DNA of 64,000 nucleotides from an uncultured Saprospiraceae bacterium. GTDB taxonomy: Bacteria; Bacteroidota; Bacteroidia; Chitinophagales; Saprospiraceae. Shown here piece after piece: positions 25,596 through 35,400 of the stretch (the first letter of the stretch is position 1; every line of letters begins with the position of its first letter). A model generated the notes under the pieces. It was not told where the DNA came from, did not search any database, and worked only from the letters and a program-made list of their open reading frames with translations. The translations under genes were made by a program, and so were the position numbers. The stretch lies in NCBI GenBank assembly GCA_937981555.1, contig CALJOK010000057.1:1-64000 (forward strand). The letters run 5' to 3'.

Positions 25596-25632
25596 AAAAG
25601 AGGTGATAGCATTTGTCGCTATCACCTCTTTT
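25596..25632 (-). terminator. Terminator after giant adhesin 1
   Basis: A perfect 15-bp stem AAAAGAGGTGATAGC / GCTATCACCTCTTTT with a 7-nt loop, with a run of T on the minus strand after it. It is 25 bp beyond the adhesin stop. Confidence 0.9.
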
Positions 25633-25657
25633 GTATTATTTTTTAGTAGAAAAAAAA

Positions 25658-28600
25658 TTAGCGAATCAACGTGACATCTTGCACATCTGATTTAACACCT
25701 GCATTATCTACTGATGAGGTAACAGATTGAACTGTTCCATTAGGATATTTTATTTTAATAGAATAAACATAGACATCAGATGGTCCAGGGTCTCCATCAA
25801 TCGTTCCATCCCAACCAGTCAAAGGAGTTTCATTATTGTAAACTAAATTTCCCCATCTATTCCATACTGAGAATTGAACAACTTCGATTGAAGGAAGTCC
25901 TTGTCCTTGTTGTTGTCCATCAAAAGTAATATTGAAGAAATCGTTTAATCCATCACCATCAGGAGTAAATGCATTAGGCGCAACAAAATCTGGAATTGTT
26001 GCATCTATTATGATAGAATTTGAATTTCCTTCACATCCTTCAGCACTTAATGCCACAGCATATATTTCATTTGCAGTACCTTCTTCTAACATCGTAATAG
26101 CTATAGTTTCGCCTTGTCCTACACTTACACCATTGTAAAACCATTCGATGGTACTCAATGGTACGTTAGCATTTTGATAAGTGAATTCAATCGTTTGCCC
26201 AAGTGCTATTTCTCCAACTATTGGATTTGGAATGGTAATGATTTCAAATGTAGGTGCAACTGCAACATTAACAATTGCATCAGCATTTGCTGGACAATCT
26301 TGAATGGTTGCTGAAACATTAAGGACTCCAGAATTTGAAGCAGTCATAGTTACAGTACTCATTTCATTTGCACCTGGATCAATAGTTCCCGCATTGGTTG
26401 TCCATACAAAATCATCTTCTCCATTAAATTCTTCATTGGAAATTTGGTCACCTGCACAAACTGAGATAGTATCCCAAGCCAAGTCTAAAATTGGATCAAC
26501 AACTTCTAGTGTAATCGTCGTCACATCAGTACACGCTCGATTTATTGTTGTTCTTGTATAGGTATTAGTTTCAGTCATTACTAAAACTAAATTCAGATTT
26601 TCCAAATCAGAATCAATAGAAGGGTGTGCCCCCCATTGATGCATAATGTCTGGGAAACGAGAAGGCTCATAAGTTGGTGTAACGATCGAAACAATATCTC
26701 CCGCACAGTAAATATCTTTGAAAGGAATAGTTTCTACTGACAAGTCAGGCAATGAATCTACCCGAACCGTAATCGAATCAAGTACCGTACATGCTCCTAC
26801 AACTAATTGAGTATAGTAAGTAGTTGTTTCCGTAGGTGTAACAGTAATTAAGGTATCCGTTAAAGGAGATAAAGTTGGATCAATTGGATTAGATTGCCAT
26901 TCAAAACCAACTCCTGCCGTTGAAGTATTAGCAGATAAATCTACTGTCTCGCCTAAACAAATTTCGATATAATCATCATTGTTAATATTTGCATTGGCAG
27001 GAAGACCTGTTACATCTACGGTTGCAGTTTGTGAACAAAATGCATTGGCACTTGTCGCAACTACAGTATAAGTTACCGTTCCAGCTGCTGCTTGAACTGT
27101 TGGATTAGGTAAAGTATTGTCATTCATATTTGCATTTGGCGTCCATTCGTAAACAGTAGATGTTCCTGGAATAGGATTAGCCAAATCAAGGAAATAACTT
27201 TCACACAAAGTAGTATCTATAGTCGTCAAATCTGGGAAGTCAAAAGGATCAACATTGACCGTAATTTGATCAGAAACTAAACATCCTGCTACTTCTACAG
27301 AAGCAGTATAAGTGGTAGTTACGGGTGGTGTATCAGTAATAATTTGAGCATTTGGATCAGGAAGACTAGTGCCTGGAGTCCATGTTAAATTTTGGTTGCT
27401 GACATTATTGACAGCTTCTAACATGATATCAGTTCCTTCACAAATGTCTGTTACGGTAAGCGCGCTGATCGAAATCTGTGGATCAACAATTTGAAGGAAA
27501 ATAGAATCCGTATCAAAACATGGTCCTACATTTCCTTCTACATATACCCAAGTGTCAGTTGTTGGAGTAACTGTTGGTGTAGCGGAAGTAGCTGGCGTAA
27601 CCACACTTACTGGAGTCCAGAAATAAGTTGTAGCTCCATCCACCTCTAATACTAGACTATTGTTAGCACAAACTAAAGCAGTATCTGCTCCAAGGTTAAT
27701 GACTACTTCTGGTTCATCTTCTAACTCTATAATGATTTCTGCGAAGTTAATTGTTCCACAACCGAAGTTATTAGAAAGTGTAATGATGATCGTTTCAGTT
27801 CCTTCCAATAAGTTATCTACTAAAGGAATCAATGGAAAATTCAGCGTAGTTTGCCCAGGGTTAAGGGTAACCGTATCAGGCATATTTAAAATATAATCGA
27901 CACCCAAAGTAGCAGTTCCTCCGATGGTTACGCCATATTGGGCAACTTCATCTTGTGGATTATTTAAAGAAACTATTAATTCGTCATCTGTTCCAGAACA
28001 ACCTTCAATCAAGTAATCAATACCTGAAGCAAAGTTTACGTTTAATTGAGGAGTTCCTCCTTTAATATCAGAAATAAAAACACCTGAGTCATATATTCCA
28101 TCTCCTCTATCTGCAATGGCTAATTTTAAATGATAAGTATTACAAGGATCAACTACAGCACTTGCTGTTAAACTTTTTTTGACTCCTAAATAATCAGAAG
28201 TCAAACCACCATAAACTACACTTTGTCCTAGTTCATTATTTCGATAGTATTCCCAATTGTCTTCGTAATTCACACTATTAATCGTAACGAAAGTATTATT
28301 TCCGTCAGGAAGTGTAGCAATATTTAATTGGTTGGCAATATTTACATCACCTGCAATTCCAGGTCCTGAAATCAAAAATGCAAAAATATCATTAACCGTT
28401 CCTCCTACGAAGTTTGGATACTCTTCCGATCCAAAAACATATTCAAACGCTAATTCATCGGTTGCAGCAAATACATCCATTTCTAGAATACACGCATCAA
28501 AAGAACCAGACCCAGGAGGCGTTTCTAAAGAAGAAAAATAATCTAAATCAGGATCACTTGGCGCTCCATTATTACTACTTGAGAAAAAACTAGCAGGATT

Positions 28601-29713
28601 GGCCATGTCAGAAACTTGTCCAGACGAAAGCACAATTCCTTTTTCTAAACCTAAATCAGAATTATCCGCAGTAAAAGTACCATAAGCACCATTTGGACAA
28701 TCGATTATTACATTAGAAATAACCGTTTGTGGAGAAGCTACGGCATCAATAATTTCTTGCTCTGATGCACTAGCTTGTATTTCAATTACATCAAGTGTTT
28801 CACATGGTTGAGCAGAACATTCCCAATTGGCAGCGAAACCTTCAAAAGTAGATGTTCCATCAGATATAAATTCTACGGTCAAACATCCTGTGGCTTGTGT
28901 GGTAAAACACACTCCACCATCTGCGGTCATTCCATTATTTCCGAATCCACCAATAGAGGCTATCTGAGTTCCACCTACTCCATTTGTACCAGAGTAAATA
29001 TTCATTTGATCGCCAGCATCATCAATGTTGTAATATTCTATATTGAAAGTAATACATTCATTATTAGGTACAGGAGGACAAATTTCGAAAACGTAATTCT
29101 CTCCATTACTATAATCGTCATCAGGACCACCTGAATCGAATAGTTCACCCGAACAAGAGTTTGAACCTCCTTCATCAATGGTATTCACCTGAGCTAAGGT
29201 ATCTACACAAAGAATAAAATCTCCCCAGTTTGGAGTAGCGGTTGCTGAAAAATCATCAACTCTCAAAAAATATGGAATACCAGGAGTCAATCCTAATAAA
29301 TCTAATTCTAGACTACTTTCTCCAACATCAGCTTTGGCACAAAGTAATTCATCTAATTCATTGACGGCACAATCTCCCCGATAAACAGCTACTTGTGGTT
29401 GAGTCATTGGAGTTCCATTGGAAGCTTCCCCGCTCAATAAAACAGTAAAATCAACCACACTTCCATCAGCTGGAACGGTGAATTCAAACCAAACATCGTT
29501 ATTGACATTATCCCAACAGGATGGAATATTCACATTCGATGGTGGATCAAAAATTTGAGATGCTGTGGCATTGATATTATTATAAATGGCGGAGGAGTCG
29601 CATAGTGGAGCTTCGCCTAAATTAATTATACCTGTACAATCATCATTTGCTGGTTGGGCAAATAAACTGAAGGATAAAATGGTAAAACAAAAAAGTAAAA
29701 TTCTTTTCATCAT
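25658..29713 (-). CDS. Giant T9SS type B cargo adhesin with choice-of-anchor L and Ig-like repeats (adhesin 1)
   Basis: A 1351-residue surface protein. Signal peptide 1-19. Residues about 20-170 form a Cys-containing beta-sandwich (NDVWFEFTVPADGSV). About 185-300 is a CUB-like domain (GELFDSGGPDDDYSNGENY). About 330-545 is a choice-of-anchor L domain (DACILEMDVFAATDELAFEY, VFGSEEYPNFVGG). About 555-660 is a Calx-beta-like domain, and about 670-1240 holds six or so Ig/PKD-like repeats. The C-terminal 100 residues are the CHU_C/gliding-motility domain (APNAFTPDGDGLNDFF, FSVWNRWGNLVY, ending VQDVTLIR), a T9SS type B sorting signal. It should be exported and attached to the surface for adhesion or gliding. 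It has a close paralog at 32.4-36.4 kb. Confidence 0.92.
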   Translation of the reverse strand: MMKRILLFCFTILSFSLFAQPANDDCTGIINLGEAPLCDSSAIYNNINATASQIFDPPSNVNIPSCWDNVNNDVWFEFTVPADGSVVDFTVLLSGEASNGTPMTQPQVAVYRGDCAVNELDELLCAKADVGESSLELDLLGLTPGIPYFLRVDDFSATATPNWGDFILCVDTLAQVNTIDEGGSNSCSGELFDSGGPDDDYSNGENYVFEICPPVPNNECITFNIEYYNIDDAGDQMNIYSGTNGVGGTQIASIGGFGNNGMTADGGVCFTTQATGCLTVEFISDGTSTFEGFAANWECSAQPCETLDVIEIQASASEQEIIDAVASPQTVISNVIIDCPNGAYGTFTADNSDLGLEKGIVLSSGQVSDMANPASFFSSSNNGAPSDPDLDYFSSLETPPGSGSFDACILEMDVFAATDELAFEYVFGSEEYPNFVGGTVNDIFAFLISGPGIAGDVNIANQLNIATLPDGNNTFVTINSVNYEDNWEYYRNNELGQSVVYGGLTSDYLGVKKSLTASAVVDPCNTYHLKLAIADRGDGIYDSGVFISDIKGGTPQLNVNFASGIDYLIEGCSGTDDELIVSLNNPQDEVAQYGVTIGGTATLGVDYILNMPDTVTLNPGQTTLNFPLIPLVDNLLEGTETIIITLSNNFGCGTINFAEIIIELEDEPEVVINLGADTALVCANNSLVLEVDGATTYFWTPVSVVTPATSATPTVTPTTDTWVYVEGNVGPCFDTDSIFLQIVDPQISISALTVTDICEGTDIMLEAVNNVSNQNLTWTPGTSLPDPNAQIITDTPPVTTTYTASVEVAGCLVSDQITVNVDPFDFPDLTTIDTTLCESYFLDLANPIPGTSTVYEWTPNANMNDNTLPNPTVQAAAGTVTYTVVATSANAFCSQTATVDVTGLPANANINNDDYIEICLGETVDLSANTSTAGVGFEWQSNPIDPTLSPLTDTLITVTPTETTTYYTQLVVGACTVLDSITVRVDSLPDLSVETIPFKDIYCAGDIVSIVTPTYEPSRFPDIMHQWGAHPSIDSDLENLNLVLVMTETNTYTRTTINRACTDVTTITLEVVDPILDLAWDTISVCAGDQISNEEFNGEDDFVWTTNAGTIDPGANEMSTVTMTASNSGVLNVSATIQDCPANADAIVNVAVAPTFEIITIPNPIVGEIALGQTIEFTYQNANVPLSTIEWFYNGVSVGQGETIAITMLEEGTANEIYAVALSAEGCEGNSNSIIIDATIPDFVAPNAFTPDGDGLNDFFNITFDGQQQGQGLPSIEVVQFSVWNRWGNLVYNNETPLTGWDGTIDGDPGPSDVYVYSIKIKYPNGTVQSVTSSVDNAGVKSDVQDVTLIR

Positions 29714-29790
29714 AATGAAATGGTCTTGGTGAAATATATTAGTTACTTCGTTTTGAAAAATTTTTTAAAAAAAGTAATCAGTTTCTTGAA

Positions 29791-29798
29791 CAAAATTA
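29791..29798 (-). promoter_or_regulatory. Possible -7 box upstream of adhesin 1
   Basis: The minus strand reads TAATTTTG (TAnnTTTG), about 78 nt before the adhesin ATG. The upstream -33 region is not clear, so the call is tentative. Confidence 0.35.
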
Positions 29799-29903
29799 CT
29801 CAATCACCAAAAATAGGTACTTTTTTGTCGATTCCAATTATTTTATGACATAAAATGATGTAAAATATGTTTCAAAAGGTGGGTTTATTTTTGATGAAAT
29901 TAG

Positions 29904-29921
29904 AGTGGGGAGTGGGGAGTG
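29904..29921. repeat. AGTGGGG heptamer tandem repeat
   Basis: AGTGGGG is repeated 2.6 times without a mismatch. It is a G-rich island in otherwise AT-rich intergenic DNA and resembles the short tandem heptamers known from cyanobacterial genomes. Confidence 0.7.
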
Positions 29922-30059
29922 AAATTTTGGATTTTTATTTTATGAAATATTAGTCAGTATGATTAAAAAATAAGAAGTGCTAATTTAAATCAAGCAAGGA
30001 TAAAAATCGACGTAAAATCAGGAATCGAACTGAATTTTCAATTTAAAAATTCAGCGTTT

Positions 30060-31391
30060 TTATTTTAATTCAACTTCCCACATCCTGATCGTTTTATCAT
30101 TACCGACACTCACTACGATATTTTTTTTGATTGGATGAAAAACGGCTTCTCTTACATCTGATGAATGACCTTCTAATTTGCAAAGTTCTTTTACATTTTT
30201 TATTTCCCACAATTTGATAGAGTTATCCTCACTTGTAGTTAAGATATATTTACCATCAGTAGAAAAGCGAATGGACATAATTGAATCATCATGTGCTTTG
30301 ATGGTATGTAAATGTTTTCCAGTTTGGGCATTCCATAACCTTAATTTATGATCTGCACTTCCTGTGATGATTAACTTACCATTTGGAGAAAAGACTAGAC
30401 ACGTTACTGATTTTTCAAAACCTTCAAGTGAAAATAAAATTTCCCCAGAGGTTACATTCCAAACCTTAGCTGTTCTATCATTACTTCCTGTTAAGATGTA
30501 TTGACTATCTTTTGAAAATGCCACTTTTGTAATTGCTGAGGTATGACCGCTGAGTTGACGCAACTTGTTTCCCGATTTTGCATCCCAGAGAATAGCGGTA
30601 AAATCAATACTACCTGTTAAAATATATTTTCCATTTGGCGAGTAAGCAACTGAAAAAATTGCGTCAGAATGTCCTTTTAAATTTCTTATTTCTTTTCCAT
30701 TTTTAGCATCCCAAACTTTAGCGGTTTTGTCTATGCTTCCAGTTACAATATATTTTCCATTAGGTGAATAAGCAGTTGATGGAACGTAAGCTTGATGTCC
30801 AATTAATTTAAAAATTTCTTTTCCATCCATATTTAAGACGCTGGCATAATTACTATTATTTCCTACGACAAAATTAGATCCATCGGGAGAAAATGCCACA
30901 CTTGTTTGATTAGTAGCTTTGTCAATTTTTAAAATGGAAGGTGGAGAACAGGAGTGATTAGCAGTTTTAGCAGAACGTTTATCTATGGCTTTATTGATCT
31001 TTTTGACTAGGTTTTTTGGGAGATCAACTTTTACCTCAGGTACAGGTTTTTGTTCCTCTGGTGCAAGAACTGGAGCTTCTTTTTTTTCGAGAAAAGTAGT
31101 TGAGGTGATTGTCTTTTCTTTTCCGGAGACAGTTGGTAATTGCTTTTCTTTTTGTTCGAGGATAGGTTCTTCTTTGATTGGAATTATAGTTTTTTCTTGA
31201 AGGTTAGTTTCTTCTTTGATGGATTTTATTATTTGTAAAGTATCCTTGTTCTCTTGTGGAAGATCATTGATGGCTTCTTCATTTTGCTGATTTGGACATT
31301 TCCATACTCCCAAAATAACGATTAATAAAATCAATAATAGAATATAGACCTTCTGATTATTTGTTGGTTTATCACCTGCTGTTTTCGACAT
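30060..31391 (-). CDS. Membrane-anchored WD40-repeat protein
   Basis: A 443-residue protein with one N-terminal membrane helix (about residues 14-32, VYILLLILLIVILGVW) followed by a low-complexity Glu/Lys/Pro linker (about 38-145). The C-terminal domain is a seven-blade WD40 propeller with near-perfect repeats, such as GHSDAIFSVAYSPNGKYIL and TGSIDFTAILWDAKSGNKL. WD40 propellers are protein-binding platforms. This one is N-terminally anchored, with the propeller on the far side of a flexible linker, in the periplasm if the usual N-in topology holds. It lies between two paralogous adhesin genes, and a role with them is possible but unproven. The high similarity between blades suggests recent repeat amplification. 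Confidence 0.88.
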   Translation of the reverse strand: MSKTAGDKPTNNQKVYILLLILLIVILGVWKCPNQQNEEAINDLPQENKDTLQIIKSIKEETNLQEKTIIPIKEEPILEQKEKQLPTVSGKEKTITSTTFLEKKEAPVLAPEEQKPVPEVKVDLPKNLVKKINKAIDKRSAKTANHSCSPPSILKIDKATNQTSVAFSPDGSNFVVGNNSNYASVLNMDGKEIFKLIGHQAYVPSTAYSPNGKYIVTGSIDKTAKVWDAKNGKEIRNLKGHSDAIFSVAYSPNGKYILTGSIDFTAILWDAKSGNKLRQLSGHTSAITKVAFSKDSQYILTGSNDRTAKVWNVTSGEILFSLEGFEKSVTCLVFSPNGKLIITGSADHKLRLWNAQTGKHLHTIKAHDDSIMSIRFSTDGKYILTTSEDNSIKLWEIKNVKELCKLEGHSSDVREAVFHPIKKNIVVSVGNDKTIRMWEVELK

Positions 31392-31474
31392 TGTAGTTTT
31401 TAATTTTATTTTTTTCCACAGTTTGCTACAAGCTATTAATGATAAATTCTTCTTTAGTTACATGAATTCTAATG

Positions 31475-31981
31475 TTATTTTTTTAAAATTTCTTTCAACG
31501 GATGCGAATCATAAATCCTATTCCAAATAATAGTATTTGGGTCTCTTTTTAAAATTTCCTTCTTTATTAAATCACAAATTTCATCGTAATCATTTTGTCT
31601 TGAATAGCTTTCAGGTAATGGATAAAACTCTTCATGTAATTGTAAATTTGCAACTTTTTCAATTCTTGATTCTTCTTTAAAAATCAAGTCATTTGGAATT
31701 CTTATCACATCATATTTTACTCCAGTATAGAAAATAGAATCGTCGTGTTTTTGCTCGAGCTTCTTTAGACTATTTACTAAATCGGTTGTATCACCTTGCA
31801 TTTTGTAACCTAAAATTCCTGAGGATTTTATTTCTTCTTTAGTTGGAGTTTCTTTGAATAGATCTCCTAAAAGAATAAATCCATGATAAATTTTCTCATC
31901 TTCAGAGTACGAATGATGTAGTATTAATCCAAACCTTTCATCTTCTTTTGTAAATATAATGCAGTCCCCTTTTTTAATCAT
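31475..31981 (-). CDS. Uncharacterised 168-residue soluble protein
   Basis: I do not recognise this family. The protein has no signal peptide or membrane segment. The N-terminal part (MIKKGDCIIFTKEDERFGLILHH) has the small-beta-barrel style seen in SH3-like proteins. The C-terminal part is helical (YDEICDLIKKEILKRDPN). Its ATG follows the stop of the upstream small gene with a single base between (TAAGATG), so the two are translated as a unit. Position among surface-protein genes and the lack of any conserved catalytic motif would fit an accessory or immunity role, but this is speculation. Confidence 0.7.
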   Translation of the reverse strand: MIKKGDCIIFTKEDERFGLILHHSYSEDEKIYHGFILLGDLFKETPTKEEIKSSGILGYKMQGDTTDLVNSLKKLEQKHDDSIFYTGVKYDVIRIPNDLIFKEESRIEKVANLQLHEEFYPLPESYSRQNDYDEICDLIKKEILKRDPNTIIWNRIYDSHPLKEILKK

Positions 31982-31982
31982 C

Positions 31983-32210
31983 TTATACGCTTCTTATAAA
32001 ATTATTTAACAATGAGGATGGAAATGTATAATCGTTTACTTCAATCCAATCATCATTACTTGAATCATTTTCATATACTTTTTTTGCTTTGAATTCATTA
32101 TTTGCAAAATCAATAGTTATTTCGATTAAAGGATATTTTTCCTTTTTATTTTTTGGGATTCGGAATTTTTTGAACCGATCAGAATTACCTTTTAAACCGA
32201 GAATTTTCAT
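31983..32210 (-). CDS. Uncharacterised 75-residue protein
   Basis: I chose the ATG at 32210 (MKILGLKGNSDRFKKFRIP), because the 15 codons upstream look non-coding. The protein is basic at the N-terminus and acidic at the C-terminus (YENDSSNDDWIEVNDY), with a central beta hairpin (YPLIEITIDFANNEFKAKKV). There are no known motifs. Its stop is one base before the ATG of the 168-residue gene, indicating a two-gene operon. Confidence 0.6.
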   Translation of the reverse strand: MKILGLKGNSDRFKKFRIPKNKKEKYPLIEITIDFANNEFKAKKVYENDSSNDDWIEVNDYTFPSSLLNNFIRSV

Positions 32211-32332
32211 GTTACAGTTTTTTTGATTGCAGCAATGAGTATATAAATTATGCACGTACTAGTTTATTTTTAATAATATATCCAACCTACAGTTTATCTC
32301 AAATATCTACTATAAACTTATCTTAATAAGAA

Positions 32333-32366
32333 ATCCCGAATTTCTGAAAAATCAAAAATTCGGGAT
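32333..32366 (-). terminator. Terminator after giant adhesin 2
   Basis: ATCCCGAATTT (32333-32343) pairs with AAATTCGGGAT (32356-32366) with a 12-nt loop; the minus-strand tail is TTCTTATTAAG. It lies 44 bp beyond the adhesin stop. Confidence 0.75.
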
Positions 32367-32409
32367 AACTCTATTTTATTAAAAAAATACGATTCTATTT
32401 TTCCATCAT

Positions 32410-35400
32410 TTAACGAATCAAAGTCACATCCTGAGAATCAGTATTAGTATCGCCATTAGGATATTTTACGGTAATCGCATAAACATAAACGTCAGATGGC
32501 AAATCTTTCCCATCTTGTTTCCCATCCCATCCAGTAGTAGGATTATCATTTTGATAAACAACATTTCCCCATCGATTAAAGATAGTGAACTGGACAATTT
32601 CTGCATTACCAATTTCTATGATTTCATCCGTTCCTTCTTTTTTAAATAGTGGGAAAAAGAAATCATTAAGTCCGTCTCCATCTGGTGTGAAAACGTTAGG
32701 CATAAATAAATCTGGTTTAATTCCAAAAATTTCAACAGGATCACTACAACTACAACCCTCACTATTGGTAACAGTTGCAATAAATGTATTAGAGGTTTCT
32801 AATACAACAACTTCAATCGAATCACCTTGTCCAATTGTATTTCCTTGATTTGTCCACTCAATTGTAACAGAACTTCCTGAAAGGTAATCCATATAAAGAT
32901 TGACAGATTCTCCAATACCAACTTCATTATTTGGAGAAAAAGAAATACCATTACATTCTGGAGATTCAATAATCGTTACATCAATTGATTCTATATCTTG
33001 ACAACCTTCAGTTTCTCCGATTACGGTTACCGTACTATTTCCCCAAGCAGAAAGTGTCGGATTAGGACAATCATTACAAGTTAGAATGTCTGAATTAGAA
33101 ATAGTCCAATTATAATTATCTGCACCAGATGCTTCTAAATCTAAATCTTCTCCTGCACAAAGACTGGCATCTCCAATATTGAGTTCTACATCTACTTCAA
33201 TAACTTCGATAGAAATACTTTCTGTATTGGAGCAAGCTCCGTTGACAATATTTCGAGTGTAAGTTTGAGAGGCAGTAGCAGTAATGGCTAAGTTATAATT
33301 ATCATCATCACTCAAAAAGGAACCATCATTTGGTGTCCACTCAAATTCTATGTCTGGAAAAAACCCAAGATCAAGGGAAGGAGAAATAAATGACACCACT
33401 TCTCCTTTGCAATATTTATCTCGTTGCGGAATCAATTCTATTGAAGTATCAAAAGGAATGGAATCCACTTTGACGGTAACAATTTCTTCCAAAGTACATC
33501 CACCTACCACAAGTTGAGCAATATAATTAGTCGTAAACTCAGGCGATGCAATAACCGAAACATCTGTTCCACTCGTCAAAGAAGAATCAGGTGACCAAGT
33601 AAATCCAACTCCAAGTGTTGAAGTGATTGCATTTAAAGGAACGGATTCGCCTAGGCATAATTCATAATAATTTCCTCCTGCAATATTTAAATCCGCTGGA
33701 ACTACTTCGATACTTACTGAAGCGGTTTCACTACAAAATCCATTTGGACTAGTTGCTACTAATGTATAAGTTGAGTTCGCAGTAGGGTAGGCGATAGTAT
33801 TAGAAATAGTAGGATCAGAAAGTTCGCCACCAGGCGTCCAAGAATAATCAGTTGTAGAACCAGGTGTACTTGATGCCAATATTAAACTATCTCCAAGGCA
33901 AAGCACCGTATCTGTTGTCGTCAAAGTTGGGAATTGAAAGGCATCAACATTGACCGTAATTTGATCAGAAACAGAACAGCCAGCAATCGAAACTGTGGCA
34001 GTATAAGTTATCGTTTGTGGAGGACTTGCATTTGGATTAGCAGAAGTCGGATCATCTAGACCAAAAATAGGAGACCAAGTTAATCCAGAATTTCCTACAT
34101 TATTATTAGCAGATAAAGAGACACTTGATCCTTCACAAATATCTGTTGGAGTGTTCGCAACAATATCAATAGTAGGATCAATAATTTCTACAAAAACATT
34201 ATCAGTCAAATTACAATTTCCTAAAGTCCCCGTTACAGTATAAACTTCACTTGTTGTTGGAGTAGCAATTGGATTGGAAATATTTGGATTGCTCACATTT
34301 CCAGCAGGTGACCAACTATAAGTTAAGGCACCTTCGGCAGTTAGTTGAACGGTACTTCCTGAACAAACAAAAAGAGTATCCATTCCATTCGCTGCGGAAA
34401 ATTCTGGTTCATCTTTTATTTCCAAAACAACTGTCGCAAAGTCAAATGCACCACAGCCAAAATCATAAACGAAAGTTAATTCAATCGTTTCAGTTCCTTC
34501 TACTATTCCATCATTTACGATGTTGATTGGGAAATTCAAATTAGTTTGTCCTGCCAAGAAAGTTACAGAACTTGGAAGGGTTAGATTATAATCTGTTCCT
34601 GCGGTAGCTGTTCCCGCGACTTGAACATTTAAAGTTAAATCTTCCCCTAATGGATTGGACAAATTCAAATTCAACTCATCAGGATTAATACATCCTTCTA
34701 CGAAATAATCAAACGAGCCAATGGCACTCAAAGAAGTGTTTGGTAGTCCGTTGTTTATTTCTCCAAAGAAAACACCAGAATCAGCATTGGTACTAACATC
34801 TGCAATCGCTACTTTTACATGGTACGTGCTACATTGCTCCACAGGAGAAGAAGCCGTTAATGTTTTTTTATTGATACTATTAAAATCGGTAGTTAATCCA
34901 TCGTAGTGTGGTCCCAAAATCGTCTCTTCATTTTTTCGATAATATTCAAAATTAACTTGTGGATTCACATTAACATAATGAACAGGTGTTGTCGTTCCAG
35001 GCAAAACAGAAATCAATTCTTGACCATTATAGTTTGGAGAACCGACAATCCCCGGTCCCGAAATCCAAATACCCATGACATCCCGTCCAGCATTGGAACC
35101 TATGTTCCCCACATAATCATCTGACCCAAAAATATACTCTAATGACAATTCACTTCCTGCTGCTAAAACGTCCATTTCCAAAATACAAGCATCAGTTAGT
35201 GTCGGTTGATTATTGGAAAATGTAGCAGCAAGTGTTGCTAAATCTGCATCTGAATTAGAATTAAGATCAAGATTAGGATCACCATCGGAATCATTTGGCA
35301 TAAATGCATAGTCAACACTTCCTGTAGTTAACACAATTCCATTCGGCATAAAAATCCCGGTGTTATCACCTCCATCAAAAGCTGCATGAGCATCTCCGTC

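Larger units (their letters stand above)
29714..30059. other. 346-bp gap between adhesin 1 and the WD40 gene
   Basis: No coding frame is seen on either strand. The gap holds the tentative adhesin promoter, a heptamer tandem repeat at 29904-29921, and a weak AT-rich hairpin (CTGAATTTT / AAAATTCAG, 30030-30054) next to the WD40 gene stop. Confidence 0.6.
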
